Below the pieces are notes generated by a model that saw only the letters and a list, made by a program, of their open reading frames with translations, had not been told where the DNA came from and ran no database searches. Below, piece after piece: positions 46,152-55,408 of a stretch of 64,000 bases of DNA. How positions within the stretch are numbered: position 1 is the first letter of the stretch; each line of letters starts with the position of its first letter. The stretch spans positions 124,001 to 188,000 of the forward strand of contig NZ_JALKAN010000003.1 in NCBI RefSeq assembly GCF_023015965.1, in the 5' to 3' direction. Position numbers and translations under genes: made by a program. Origin of the DNA: Allomuricauda sp. F6463D (GTDB lineage Bacteria; Bacteroidota; Bacteroidia; Flavobacteriales; Flavobacteriaceae).

Positions 46152-47504
46152 ATGTCTAAAGACATCCGGATTAGAAAGGGGTTGAATATCAACCTCGTAG
46201 GGGCAGCAGAGCAGACTATTGCCAAAGCAGTTACCAGTAACGTGTACGCCCTGAACTTAGATGATTTCCATGGAATCACTCCAAAAATGTTAATAAAACA
46301 AGGGGAAGATATAAAAGCGGGCGAGCCTCTCTTTTATAATAAGAACAACGAAGAGATGCACTTTGTTTCTCCAGTGAGTGGTGAGCTTGTGGAAATTGTT
46401 AGGGGGGCAAGAAGAAAAATCTTGACACTTAAGATTCTTGCAGATAAAGAACAGGCTTACGTGATTAATAAGGTGCCGGATTTGGATACCGCAGATGGGG
46501 AGGCCATAAAGTCCTACCTGTTACAATGTGGAGGATGGCCGTTTATTAAGCAAAGGCCTTACGATATGATTGCTGACCCTAACGTAACTCCTAAAGCAAT
46601 TTTTATTTCGGCATACACTACCGCTCCATTGGCTGCGGATGCTGATTTTGTTTTGAAAGATAAAGAGCAGGAGATTCAGGCGGCAATAATGGGTCTTGGT
46701 AAACTTACACCAGGTAAAATTCATGTTTCCATTGGAAAATCCAGTAGGTCACCTTTCAATGATATTAAAGGAATAGAGCTTCATAAGGTTTCTGGTCCAC
46801 ATCCCGCAGGTTTAGTGGGAACCCAAATAAACAAAATTGATCCAGTGAATAAAGGGGAAACGGTATGGACCATTTCACCACAGGATCTTGTTATGTTGGG
46901 AGAACTTTTGTTGACAGGAAAATTTAATGCGGAACGAATTGTTGCATTGGCTGGATCGGTGATCAAAGCACCTAAATATTACACTACAAAAATCGGTGCC
47001 GAAATTTCAACATTCCTGTACGCAAGTGGCGTAAACGAAGATAGGTTCAGGTTGATTAACGGAGATGTGCTCACAGGTTCCAAAACCAATACAGAAGGAT
47101 ATCTCGGATTTTATAACAACACAGTGACCGCAATTCCAGAAGGAGATGATTACGAATTTTTCGGATGGAACAAGCCGGTATTCGATAAAATATCGTCCAC
47201 TAGGGCATTGACCTTTTCTTGGTTGCAGCCTAAAAAGAAATATGATTTGGATACCAATACAAATGGAGAGCATAGAGCCTTCGTTTTAACGGGTAGATAT
47301 GAAGAGGTTTTTCCACTGGATATATATCCACTTCAATTATTGAAGGCCTGTATGGTAAAGGATTTGGACGAAATGGAGCAATTGGGACTTTATGAAGTGG
47401 CTCCTGAAGATTTCTCTTTGACGGAATTCATATGCATATCAAAACAACCACACCAACAAATAATCAGGGAAGGATTGGATTTGTTGCAAAAAGAACTTGG
47501 ATAA
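46152..47504 (+). CDS. nqrA: Na+-translocating NADH-quinone reductase subunit A
   Basis: Cytoplasmic subunit of Na+-NQR that binds quinone. The 450-residue protein starts with IRIRKGLNINLVGAAEQ and keeps the KMLIKQGEDIKAGEPLFYNK barrel-sandwich-like segment and SGPHPAGLVGTQINKIDPV. It is the first gene of nqrABCDEF. The complex couples NADH oxidation and quinone reduction to Na+ export and replaces or supplements complex I. Confidence 0.95.
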   Translation: MSKDIRIRKGLNINLVGAAEQTIAKAVTSNVYALNLDDFHGITPKMLIKQGEDIKAGEPLFYNKNNEEMHFVSPVSGELVEIVRGARRKILTLKILADKEQAYVINKVPDLDTADGEAIKSYLLQCGGWPFIKQRPYDMIADPNVTPKAIFISAYTTAPLAADADFVLKDKEQEIQAAIMGLGKLTPGKIHVSIGKSSRSPFNDIKGIELHKVSGPHPAGLVGTQINKIDPVNKGETVWTISPQDLVMLGELLLTGKFNAERIVALAGSVIKAPKYYTTKIGAEISTFLYASGVNEDRFRLINGDVLTGSKTNTEGYLGFYNNTVTAIPEGDDYEFFGWNKPVFDKISSTRALTFSWLQPKKKYDLDTNTNGEHRAFVLTGRYEEVFPLDIYPLQLLKACMVKDLDEMEQLGLYEVAPEDFSLTEFICISKQPHQQIIREGLDLLQKELG

Positions 47505-47505
47505 T

Positions 47506-48756
47506 ATGGGCATGAAAGATAAATTACATCAGCTAAAACTTAAGTATCAGGGCAAAAAAATGGCCCCTGCTTTTAATGCACTGCACACATTTCTTTATAC
47601 ACCTAACGAAACCACTCATTCTGGGTCTCATGTTCGTGCTGCGGATGATTTAAAACGTACCATGAACACGGTGATATTGGCCTTGGTTCCATGTCTGTTG
47701 TTCGGTATGTTCAATACGGGCTACCAACACTTTTCTGCGATTAATGGGTTTCCGGAGAATTTCTCCCTAATGGAGCATTTTTTGACATGGGATAACCTAT
47801 GGGTTGGACTTGTAACAGTGTTACCATTGGTAATAGTTTCCTACGGAGTTGGTCTGGCTATCGAATTTTTATTCGCAGTAAATAAAGGACACGAGGTAGA
47901 AGAAGGGTATTTGGTGACCGGGATGCTGGTTCCACTAATTGTTCCTGTAGATACACCACTTTGGATGTTGGCCATAGCGGTTGCTTTTGGGGTTGTTATT
48001 GGTAAAGAAGTATTTGGTGGTACCGGAATGAATATTTTAAATCCAGCCTTGACGATTCGTGCCTTCTTGTTTTTTGCATATCCAACGTGGATGAGTGGAG
48101 ACAAAGTTTGGGTACACGAAGCAGTGGAAAGAGCTGGAACGGCAGATGCCATCTCTGGGGAGACAGTGCTTGGATCCTTGGCTCAAGGCTCCGATTATAG
48201 TTATTCGCTGGCCGATATGTTCTATGGGTTTATTCCAGGCTCGATTGGTGAAACATCTACCTTATTAATACTATTGGGAGGACTTTTCTTGGTTTTCACT
48301 AAAATAGCCTCTTGGAGAATTATGGTAAGTGCCGTTGTAGGTGCTTTGGTCATGGGGCTTATATTTAATGGTGTTGTTAATGCAGGTTGGTTACCAGAAT
48401 ATAGTAAGTTCTACACCTTAATGAGTTTTCCTTACTGGCAGCATTTATTGGTAGGAGGTTTGGCCTTTGGTATTGTTTTTATGGCTACAGACCCCGTTAC
48501 AGGATCGCAGACCAATAAAGGGAAATGGTATTATGGATTTTTTATTGGATTCTTATCCGTTATGATCAGGGTCTTTAATCCAGGGTATCCAGAAGGTGTG
48601 TTCTTGGCCATCTTATTGATGAACGTTTTTGCACCTACCATTGATCACTACGTGTTAAAAGGTAACATTAAAAAGAGATTGAAACGATTTAAGACCGCAA
48701 CCATATATCCAAAAGCTTCGGATGAGGTTGATACACTAAAAACGGAAACAGCTTAA
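47506..48756 (+). CDS. nqrB: Na+-translocating NADH-quinone reductase subunit B
   Basis: Integral membrane subunit with covalent FMN and riboflavin and part of the Na+ path. The 416-residue protein has about ten hydrophobic helices. The FMN-attachment threonine is predicted at Thr220 in DAISGETVLGS; the usual motif is SGAT, so Ala is replaced by Glu here. The frame opens at 47497 with TTG inside nqrA; ATG at 47506, one nucleotide after the nqrA stop, is the likely start (a further ATG is at 47512). Confidence 0.95.
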   Translation: MGMKDKLHQLKLKYQGKKMAPAFNALHTFLYTPNETTHSGSHVRAADDLKRTMNTVILALVPCLLFGMFNTGYQHFSAINGFPENFSLMEHFLTWDNLWVGLVTVLPLVIVSYGVGLAIEFLFAVNKGHEVEEGYLVTGMLVPLIVPVDTPLWMLAIAVAFGVVIGKEVFGGTGMNILNPALTIRAFLFFAYPTWMSGDKVWVHEAVERAGTADAISGETVLGSLAQGSDYSYSLADMFYGFIPGSIGETSTLLILLGGLFLVFTKIASWRIMVSAVVGALVMGLIFNGVVNAGWLPEYSKFYTLMSFPYWQHLLVGGLAFGIVFMATDPVTGSQTNKGKWYYGFFIGFLSVMIRVFNPGYPEGVFLAILLMNVFAPTIDHYVLKGNIKKRLKRFKTATIYPKASDEVDTLKTETA

Positions 48757-48758
48757 TT

Positions 48759-49508
48759 ATGGCAATCAATACAGAGAAAAATAGCTATACGATCATTTTC
48801 GCAGTCTTAATGGTTGTTGTTGTGGGATCGCTACTTGCTTTCGTTGCATCTGGCCTTAAGCCCATGATTGATGAGAACGAACGCTTTGAAAAGCAACAGA
48901 ACATTCTTTATGCCATGGGAGTCAATGAAAACGAAGGAGATGGAGACGTTTCATTTATACCGACTACCGATGTGGAGAGTGAATTTTCTAAATACATTAC
49001 ACAACAGTTGGTTTGGGACGGTTCCGAAGCAACTGAAAAGGAAAATGCATACTTGATCGATGTACAGAAAGCATTGGCCGCGGCCAAAGCAGGAGGTAAA
49101 GCCGAACTTCCTCTATTGATCGGTGAAAAGGATGGTGAAAAATTTTATATCATTCCCATGTACGGTAAAGGACTTTGGGATGCTATTTGGGGATACCTTT
49201 CTGTTGGTGAAAATATGGAAATCAAAGGTGTCTTTTTTGATCACAAAGGAGAAACGCCCGGGCTAGGTTCAAACATCAACCAACGCTTCTTTATGGATGA
49301 TTTCGAAGGAGAACTGGTCGTTAGAGGCAATACTTATGTAGGTGTTGAAGTGGCAAAAGGAAACAATGATCCTTTGAACAACGACAAAGAAGATTATCAA
49401 GTAGATGCTTTGGCAGGTGCCACCATTACTGGAAATGGGATATCCGCAATGATTAAAGAGAGCCTTGAGCTTTACAAACCTTATTTAGAAACTATTAGAA
49501 CCAATTAA
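48759..49508 (+). CDS. nqrC: Na+-translocating NADH-quinone reductase subunit C
   Basis: A 249-residue protein with one N-terminal transmembrane helix (about 11-31) and a periplasmic FMN-binding domain. FMN is attached by a phosphoester to Thr222 in DALAGATITGNG, matching the flavin-transferase motif. GETPGLGSNINQRFF also fits the family. ApbE encoded downstream would carry out the attachment. It starts 2 nt after nqrB. Confidence 0.95.
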   Translation: MAINTEKNSYTIIFAVLMVVVVGSLLAFVASGLKPMIDENERFEKQQNILYAMGVNENEGDGDVSFIPTTDVESEFSKYITQQLVWDGSEATEKENAYLIDVQKALAAAKAGGKAELPLLIGEKDGEKFYIIPMYGKGLWDAIWGYLSVGENMEIKGVFFDHKGETPGLGSNINQRFFMDDFEGELVVRGNTYVGVEVAKGNNDPLNNDKEDYQVDALAGATITGNGISAMIKESLELYKPYLETIRTN

Positions 49509-49509
49509 T

Positions 49510-50157
49510 ATGGCGCTACTATCAAAAAAAGATGCAAATCTGATAAAAGACCCTTTGGGAGACAATAACCCGATTACCATTCAGGTATTGGGAATTTGTT
49601 CAGCATTGGCAATTACGGCAGAACTAAAAGCTTCTGTGGTAATGGCAATATCCGTGTTGTTTGTAATGGGTGTCGGTAATGTCGTGATTTCACTTATACG
49701 TAATATAATCCCATCAAAAATTAGGATTATTGTACAGCTCGTTGTAGTGGCAGCCTTGGTGATAATTGTAGATCAAGTGTTGAAGGCATTTGCTTATGAC
49801 CTTAGTAAAACCTTATCAGTATTTATCGGGCTTATCATTACCAACTGTATTATTATGGGGCGTTTTGAGGCATTTGCTCTTGGAAACGGTCCGCGTAGGG
49901 CTTTTCTCGATGGAATAGGAAACGCACTGGGCTATGGGGTGATTTTGGTAATCGTTGGTTTCTTTAGGGAACTGTTGGGGTCTGGTACACTTTTCGGTAT
50001 TAAAGTATTGGGTGATCCAATCGCAAAAACTGGATTGTATGCCATAGGATATGAAAACAATGGTTTTATGATTATTCCTCCAGCAGCATTGATTGTTGTG
50101 GGAATTATTATTTGGGTACAACGCTCCAGAAATAGAGCATTAATTGAAGAAGCATAA
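49510..50157 (+). CDS. nqrD: Na+-translocating NADH-quinone reductase subunit D
   Basis: A 215-residue membrane subunit with about six helices, paired with NqrE in an inverted-topology arrangement that holds an iron centre between them. LGICSALAITAELKAS carries the conserved Cys, and IGLIITNCIIMGRFEAFALGN the second Cys region. It begins 1 nt after nqrC. Confidence 0.95.
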   Translation: MALLSKKDANLIKDPLGDNNPITIQVLGICSALAITAELKASVVMAISVLFVMGVGNVVISLIRNIIPSKIRIIVQLVVVAALVIIVDQVLKAFAYDLSKTLSVFIGLIITNCIIMGRFEAFALGNGPRRAFLDGIGNALGYGVILVIVGFFRELLGSGTLFGIKVLGDPIAKTGLYAIGYENNGFMIIPPAALIVVGIIIWVQRSRNRALIEEA

Positions 50158-50168
50158 AATAAGAAAGC

Positions 50169-50909
50169 ATGTTAGAGCATTTAGAATTATTTTTTAGATC
50201 AATCTTCATAGACAACATGGTGTTTGCGGTCTTTTTGGGAATGTGTTCCTATTTGGCCGTATCCAAAAGAGTGACCACTGCTGTAGGTTTAGGTGCTGCC
50301 GTAATATTCGTATTGGGTGTTACCGTACCATTAAACTGGTTGTTGGATAAATATTTGTTACAGGACGGAGCTTTAGTTTGGCTAGGCCCTGAATACGCTG
50401 ATTATGACCTTAGTTTTCTATCATTTATCCTGTTTATCGCAACTATTGCAACAATGGTTCAGCTAGTAGAGATCGTAGTTGAAAAGTTTTCCCCGTCCCT
50501 GTATAACTCACTAGGTATTTTCTTGCCTTTGATCGCTGTAAACTGTGCGATCCTTGGTGGTTCCCTTTTTATGCAAGCAAGGGAAATTCCAAATATTGGA
50601 TTGGCCTTAAATTATGGTATAAGCTCAGGTATAGGATGGTTCTTGGCGATTTTGGCCATCGCAGCCATTCGAGAAAAGATTAGATATTCCAATGTGCCAG
50701 CTCCATTGCGAGGCTTGGGGATAACATTTATAATCACAGGTTTAATGGGAATTGGATTCCAAAGCTTTGGTGGTATGCTCACAGGAGACAACGATCCGCC
50801 AGAAGAAATTCAAAATACTACTGTTGAAACCAAAGAAGAAAAAGAATTAAAAAAGGAGATTGAAGCTAAAAAAGAAACAATCTCTTATAACGAAGCCATA
50901 AACAAATAA
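50169..50909 (+). CDS. nqrE: Na+-translocating NADH-quinone reductase subunit E
   Basis: A 246-residue membrane subunit homologous to Nqr[14 protein letters not shown] and [15 protein letters not shown] contain the two conserved cysteines of the shared iron site. A C-terminal hydrophilic tail of about 40 residues, rich in Lys and Glu, is longer than in Vibrio NqrE (198 residues). Confidence 0.95.
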   Translation: MLEHLELFFRSIFIDNMVFAVFLGMCSYLAVSKRVTTAVGLGAAVIFVLGVTVPLNWLLDKYLLQDGALVWLGPEYADYDLSFLSFILFIATIATMVQLVEIVVEKFSPSLYNSLGIFLPLIAVNCAILGGSLFMQAREIPNIGLALNYGISSGIGWFLAILAIAAIREKIRYSNVPAPLRGLGITFIITGLMGIGFQSFGGMLTGDNDPPEEIQNTTVETKEEKELKKEIEAKKETISYNEAINK

Positions 50910-50911
50910 AG

Positions 50912-52219
50912 ATGATATTAGCCGCAAGTACCGGAGGTACCATTATAATTACAGTTGTAGCATTTCTTGTTTTGTTGCTAGCTCTAGTGGCACTTTTATT
51001 GTTCACTAAAGAAAAATTGTCCCCATCCGGACCTGTAACGATTACCATAAATGGTGAAAAAGAAATGGAAGTGAGTTCCGGAGGTTCTTTGCTTACAACT
51101 CTAGGTAACCAAAAAATATTCTTGCCGTCTGCATGTGGTGGAGGTGGAACTTGTATCCAATGCGAATGTCACGTGTTATCCGGTGGTGGTGAGGCATTGC
51201 CTACAGAAACCCCACACTTTTCCAAGAAAGAATTACAAGAAGGAGCACGATTGGCCTGTCAAGTTAAGGTCAAGCAAGACATGGATATCACCATTCCAGA
51301 AGAGGTTTTTGGTATCAAAAAATGGGATGCCAAAGTTGTGCGTAACTATAACGTAGCGTCTTTTATCAAGGAATTTGTAGTTGAAATTCCAGAGGATATG
51401 AACTACAAAGCCGGAGGATATATCCAAATAGAGATACCGCCATGTGAGGTAAAGTATTCAGATATAGATATTACGGCACACCCAGAAGAACACGAAACTC
51501 CAGACAAATTTCAAGCGGAGTGGGATAAGTTTAACTTGTGGCCGTTGGTGATGAAAAACCCTGAAACTGTGGAGAGAGCCTATTCCATGGCTTCTTACCC
51601 AGCAGAAGGAAGAGAAATCATGCTTAACGTTCGTATTGCGACCCCACCATGGGATCGTAACAAAAACGGATGGATGGATGTGAACCCGGGTATTGCCTCA
51701 TCTTATATATTTAGTTTGAAAGAAGGTGATCCAGTAACTATTTCCGGTCCATTTGGTGAATTTTTCATCAACGAATCCGAATCAGAAATGTTATATGTTG
51801 GTGGTGGTGCAGGAATGGCTCCAATGCGTTCCCACTTATACCATTTGTTCAGAACATTAAAAACTAATAGAAAAGTTACCTATTGGTACGGTGGACGTTC
51901 CAAAAGAGAATTGTTCTACATTGACCATTTTAAACAATTGGAAAAAGAGTTTCCTAACTTTAAATTCTATTTGGCACTTTCAGAGCCGATGGAAGAGGAC
52001 AATTGGAAAGTCAAGGAAAGTATTGATGATGAGGGGGATGGTTTTGTTGGATTTATTCATAATTGCGTAATCGATAATTATTTGAACCATCATGAAGCTC
52101 CAGAAGATATTGAACTCTATTTCTGTGGTCCACCATTGATGAACAAAGCTGTTCAAAAAATGGGAGAAGACTTTGGTATTCCAGATGAGAATATCAGGTT
52201 TGATGATTTTGGAGGTTAA
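50912..52219 (+). CDS. nqrF: Na+-translocating NADH-quinone reductase subunit F
   Basis: Electron entry subunit. The 435-residue protein has one N-terminal helix (about 11-31), a 2Fe-2S ferredoxin domain with Cys75, Cys81, Cys84 and Cys116, an FAD-binding domain with [11 protein letters not shown], and an NADH-binding domain with [12 protein letters not shown] and a C-terminal [11 protein letters not shown]. It starts 2 nt after nqrE and ends the core operon. Confidence 0.97.
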   Translation: MILAASTGGTIIITVVAFLVLLLALVALLLFTKEKLSPSGPVTITINGEKEMEVSSGGSLLTTLGNQKIFLPSACGGGGTCIQCECHVLSGGGEALPTETPHFSKKELQEGARLACQVKVKQDMDITIPEEVFGIKKWDAKVVRNYNVASFIKEFVVEIPEDMNYKAGGYIQIEIPPCEVKYSDIDITAHPEEHETPDKFQAEWDKFNLWPLVMKNPETVERAYSMASYPAEGREIMLNVRIATPPWDRNKNGWMDVNPGIASSYIFSLKEGDPVTISGPFGEFFINESESEMLYVGGGAGMAPMRSHLYHLFRTLKTNRKVTYWYGGRSKRELFYIDHFKQLEKEFPNFKFYLALSEPMEEDNWKVKESIDDEGDGFVGFIHNCVIDNYLNHHEAPEDIELYFCGPPLMNKAVQKMGEDFGIPDENIRFDDFGG

Positions 52220-52237
52220 AAACAAACCATCATTATC

Positions 52238-52259
52238 ACCTCGAGCATTGTCGAGAGGT
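52238..52259. repeat. Interspersed-type palindrome (CCTCGA...TCGAG)
   Basis: The segment CCTCGAGCATTGTCGAGAGG forms a CTCGA/TCGAG hairpin. It resembles short CTCGA-type palindromes that I recall as common between genes in Flavobacteriaceae. Only one copy is evident in this window. Confidence 0.4.
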
Positions 52260-52271
52260 ATAAATAAAACC

Positions 52272-52299
52272 AACCGATGCTCTCAGCATCGGTTTTTTT
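52272..52299 (+). terminator. Terminator within the nqr-apbE region
   Basis: A perfect 10-bp stem AACCGATGCT with AGCATCGGTT, loop CTC and a run of seven T, directly before the next gene. It ends or attenuates the nqrA-F transcript. Confidence 0.85.
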
Positions 52300-52306
52300 G
52301 TTGTTT

Positions 52307-52666
52307 ATGAGAAGAGAGCTTACAGAACAGGAATTGCATAACCTCGCCATGAACATTGTTGGTCGTGAGTTGGAGGCCAATGGTTTTGAATTTATGGCCA
52401 TCAATAGCAAGCTCAAAAAAAATCCACAATATGTATGCCTAAAGGATAAGGTGCTACATTTTATTGTGGTGCGTAATATTGAGTTTCCTTTAAATCCAAA
52501 GAACTATGATGATGGGCTCATGGAGACTGTTAAGCAACATGCTGAAAAGTTTGAAGCAAGAACTTATTTTGCGGGAGTTGGTCTTTCCAATGCATCGGAC
52601 AGAACCGAGCCCTTGTATTTGGATGAAGAATATATAGTGGATTATCAAGGTTTAATTGAGATATAG
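52307..52666 (+). CDS. Small Nqr-associated conserved protein
   Basis: A 119-residue cytoplasmic protein without membrane segments. In Bacteroidota genomes a protein of this kind is commonly found next to nqrF and has been labelled as an Na+-NQR subunit F relative, although it has no ferredoxin or FAD motif; its role is unknown. Visible features are MNIVGRELEANGFEFMAINS, a mostly alpha-beta composition and ASDRTEPLYLDEEYIVDYQG at the end. ATG at 52307 is preferred over a frame opening at 52277 that would lie in the terminator. apbE follows with no gap. Confidence 0.7.
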   Translation: MRRELTEQELHNLAMNIVGRELEANGFEFMAINSKLKKNPQYVCLKDKVLHFIVVRNIEFPLNPKNYDDGLMETVKQHAEKFEARTYFAGVGLSNASDRTEPLYLDEEYIVDYQGLIEI

Positions 52667-53671
52667 ATGCGGGGCAAAGTGTTGTTAATAGGATGGGTAG
52701 TACTTTTTTTAAACTGTACACCCAAGGAGCAGGTTAAAAATCAAATACGTGGAAATGCACTTGGCACCACATATTCAATCATTTATATTGCAGATGACGA
52801 ACTGGATTATAAAAAGGAGATAGACTCTGTCTTTCAAGTGTTGAACCACTCCATGTCCACGTATATACCCTCTTCGGATATATCCAAAATTAACGATGGT
52901 GATTCCACCATAGTTGTCGATGGGATGTTTAAAGAAGTTTTTGGTATTTCTAGCACAGTTTACAATGCCTCCGATGGCTATTTTGACCCCACTGTTGGTG
53001 TTTTGGCCAATGCATGGGGTTTTGGTCCAGGCAAACAAATTGAACTGGATAGCCTCCGTGTGGATAGCTTATTGGCTTATGTAGGGTGGGAAAAGGTCAA
53101 ATTGAACCAAAATAATACCATCACTAAGACACATGGCTCTATTCGTTTTGATTTTAATGCCGTTGCAAAGGGGTATGCCATTGATCGATTGGGTGCTATG
53201 CTCGAAGAAAAGGGCATCAAAAATTATTTGGTTGAAATAGGTGGTGAAATACTGGCAAAGGGAACTAATATAAACTCTGGTAAGCCTTGGTCTGTGGGAA
53301 TAGATGATCCGCAAGTAAGTACCGGTCGCCAACTAAAACAGATTGTTTCCTTAAAGGATATGGCCATGGCCTCATCTGGTAATTATCGAAAGTTCCGGGT
53401 GGATTCCAAAACCGGGGAAAAGTACGTGCATACCATAAACCCAAAAACAGGATATACCAAAAACTCAAATGTTTTGGCAACAAGCGTAGTGGCAAAAACT
53501 TGTGCGGTTGCAGATGCGTATGCCACAACGTTTATGGTAATGGATTTGGAAGACACCAAACAATTGCTCGCTAAACATGATGAGTTGGAGGCTTATATCA
53601 TCCATTTGGATAAAAATGGGGATGTCCAAGAGTTTTTTACTCCCGGATTCAAGGCTTTGATCCAGAAGTGA
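52667..53671 (+). CDS. apbE: FAD:protein FMN transferase ApbE (lipoprotein)
   Basis: Mg2+-dependent flavin transferase that attaches FMN to the Thr of NqrB and NqrC. The 334-residue protein is a lipoprotein (VVLFLNC, Cys17) acting in the periplasm. The ApbE fold shows NALGTTYSIIY, the MSTYIPSSDISKIN segment, DFNAVAKGYAIDRLG, YLVEIGGEILAKG and HTINPKTGY, with the metal-binding TSVVAKTCAVADAYATT near the end. Its place directly after the nqr genes fits maturation of that complex. Confidence 0.95.
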   Translation: MRGKVLLIGWVVLFLNCTPKEQVKNQIRGNALGTTYSIIYIADDELDYKKEIDSVFQVLNHSMSTYIPSSDISKINDGDSTIVVDGMFKEVFGISSTVYNASDGYFDPTVGVLANAWGFGPGKQIELDSLRVDSLLAYVGWEKVKLNQNNTITKTHGSIRFDFNAVAKGYAIDRLGAMLEEKGIKNYLVEIGGEILAKGTNINSGKPWSVGIDDPQVSTGRQLKQIVSLKDMAMASSGNYRKFRVDSKTGEKYVHTINPKTGYTKNSNVLATSVVAKTCAVADAYATTFMVMDLEDTKQLLAKHDELEAYIIHLDKNGDVQEFFTPGFKALIQK

Positions 53672-54436
53672 TTATTTTCTTACCAAAGGAATAATTTCTC
53701 CTTTCGCTAAACGGTATTTGTCAACGTTTTCTATGGATAGCATTTTGGTGTAATCCACCTCTTCGACGGTGAATCCTATGCTTCGTAGTTTATCAAAGTA
53801 ATCTCTGCCATAGATGCGGACATGATCGTACTGGCCAAAAATACGTGCACGTTCTTTTTTGTCAGTAATAGAATCGTCCTCAAAGGTTTTTTCCCTTGCC
53901 AAATCTTGTGGGATTTGAAAAATCCCCCAGCCTCCAGGTTTCATCACACGATACAATTCTTGCATGGCCTTAGTGTCGTCAGGGATGTGTTCCAGCACAT
54001 GGTTGCACAAGATCACATCAAAAGCATTGTCCGCAAAGGGTAACTTGCATATATCTGCTTTTACGTCGGCTAAAGGAGAATTTAGATCAGTAGTAGTGTA
54101 TTCTAAGTTCTTTAGCTTTTTAAAGCGATTGTAAAACGCCTGTTCTGGCGCAAAGTGAAGTAGTTTTATAGGTTTCTTAAAGAATTCCGTTTCATTATTT
54201 ATATAGAGCCATAGCAATCGATGCCTTTCCAGGGACAAGGTGGATGGGGAAAGCACATTCTCTCTTGGATTCTCGTAACCGTAAGGTAGAAAGCTTCTAA
54301 AAGATTTGCCATCAATTGGATCTGTAAACTTGTTTCCCTTTAGGGAAAAAGCAATCAATGGGCGTATCCAATAGCTTAACCGAATAAGTATAGGCCTAGG
54401 AATTAGATTGAGGAAGTATTTAAATATTTTTGACAC
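53672..54436 (-). CDS. Class I SAM-dependent methyltransferase
   Basis: A 254-residue protein. The methyltransferase domain lies from about residue 95: LEYTTTDLNSPLADVKADI, LPFADNAFDVILCNHVLEHI and ALQELYRVMKPGGWGIFQIP-like motifs (motifs II to VI) are clear. The N-terminal 90 residues include hydrophobic and aromatic stretches of unknown role. The start is GTG at 54436; an in-frame TGA at about 54440 excludes anything longer. The substrate is unknown. It is convergent with apbE with no spacer. Confidence 0.8.
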   Translation of the reverse strand: MSKIFKYFLNLIPRPILIRLSYWIRPLIAFSLKGNKFTDPIDGKSFRSFLPYGYENPRENVLSPSTLSLERHRLLWLYINNETEFFKKPIKLLHFAPEQAFYNRFKKLKNLEYTTTDLNSPLADVKADICKLPFADNAFDVILCNHVLEHIPDDTKAMQELYRVMKPGGWGIFQIPQDLAREKTFEDDSITDKKERARIFGQYDHVRIYGRDYFDKLRSIGFTVEEVDYTKMLSIENVDKYRLAKGEIIPLVRK

Positions 54437-54459
54437 GAATCACATGAATTATCACGAAT
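54434..54459. repeat. Three short CAYGAAT direct repeats
   Basis: CACGAAT at 54434, CATGAAT at 54443 and CACGAAT at 54453, spaced 9 and 10 bp, overlap the methyltransferase GTG start. They may be a fragment of an intergenic repeat family or chance. Confidence 0.3.
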
Positions 54460-54544
54460 GCTAACAAATGCTGAAATCTCTTTTCCATAGGTGATTCATA
54501 TTTGTAAAATTGTGTATTGGCGTCAATATAAAGATTACTGACAA

Positions 54545-55363
54545 TTAAAGCACCAATTTCTTGCTGCGGAACTCATCTTCTTCGTCGCTGGTTACGCCTA
54601 ACGCTTCATAAATATATTGGAATGTGGACAGTAATTCCGGTTTTCCGTCCACCAAGGCCACATCGTGCTCAAAGTGGGCACTGGGTTTCCCATCGGCGGT
54701 TAGTATGGTCCAGCCATCTTTAAGTTGTTTTATGCGCTTGGTTCCCATATTTATCATGGGCTCAATCGCCACAACCATTCCATTGATAAACTTTTTACCT
54801 CTACCTCTTTTGCCATAGTTTGGCATTTGTGGGTCTTCATGCAGTTCCCTGCCCAAGCCGTGGCCAACCAATTCCCGAACCACACCGTAACCATGGTCTT
54901 CAGTATATTTTTGAATGGCATAGCCAACATCGCCAACGCGATTGCCCAGTTTAAGTTCTCGAATACCTATATAAAGCGACTCTTTGGTTACCCGAAGTAA
55001 TTTTTTTGTTTCCTCTTCAACCTCGCCAACCTCGAAAGTGTAAGCATGGTCGCCATGGAAACCATTTTTAACGGCGCCACAGTCTACGGATATAATATCA
55101 CCTTCCTTTAGAAGTTCATTTCCCGGTATTCCATGAACCACTTGTGCGTTTGGACTCCAGTTCAAGGTGTTTGGAAAATCGTACATACCCAAAAAACCTG
55201 GAACGGCTCCTTGTTCGCGAATATATTCCTCGGCCATTTTATCCAATTTTAATGGATTTGCACCGGGCTTTATTTCCTTGGCCAACATGCCCAAAGTTCT
55301 GGAAACGACCAAAGCACTTTCGCGCATTAACTCAATCTCCTCTTCTGTTTTTACGTGAATCAT
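54545..55363 (-). CDS. map: Type I methionine aminopeptidase
   Basis: Removes the initiator methionine from new proteins. The 272-residue protein has the pita-bread fold with the metal ligands in ISVDCGAVKNGFHGDHAYTF (two Asp), VGHGLGRELHEDPQMPNYG (His), AIEPMINMG (Glu) and SAHFEHDVALVDG (Glu). The length is normal apart from a roughly 20-residue acidic/basic C-terminal tail. A -7 box lies 6 nt upstream of the ATG, so the transcript may be leaderless. Confidence 0.96.
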   Translation of the reverse strand: MIHVKTEEEIELMRESALVVSRTLGMLAKEIKPGANPLKLDKMAEEYIREQGAVPGFLGMYDFPNTLNWSPNAQVVHGIPGNELLKEGDIISVDCGAVKNGFHGDHAYTFEVGEVEEETKKLLRVTKESLYIGIRELKLGNRVGDVGYAIQKYTEDHGYGVVRELVGHGLGRELHEDPQMPNYGKRGRGKKFINGMVVAIEPMINMGTKRIKQLKDGWTILTADGKPSAHFEHDVALVDGKPELLSTFQYIYEALGVTSDEEDEFRSKKLVL

Positions 55364-55368
55364 AGCGG

Positions 55369-55376
55369 CAAAGATA
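55369..55376 (-). promoter_or_regulatory. -7 promoter box of map
   Basis: The minus strand reads TATCTTTG (TAnnTTTG) followed by C, only 5 nt before the map ATG at 55363, predicting a leaderless or nearly leaderless mRNA. Confidence 0.5.
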
Positions 55377-55408
55377 AATTGAATCTATCGATTTAGAAAC
55401 ATCTTTGA

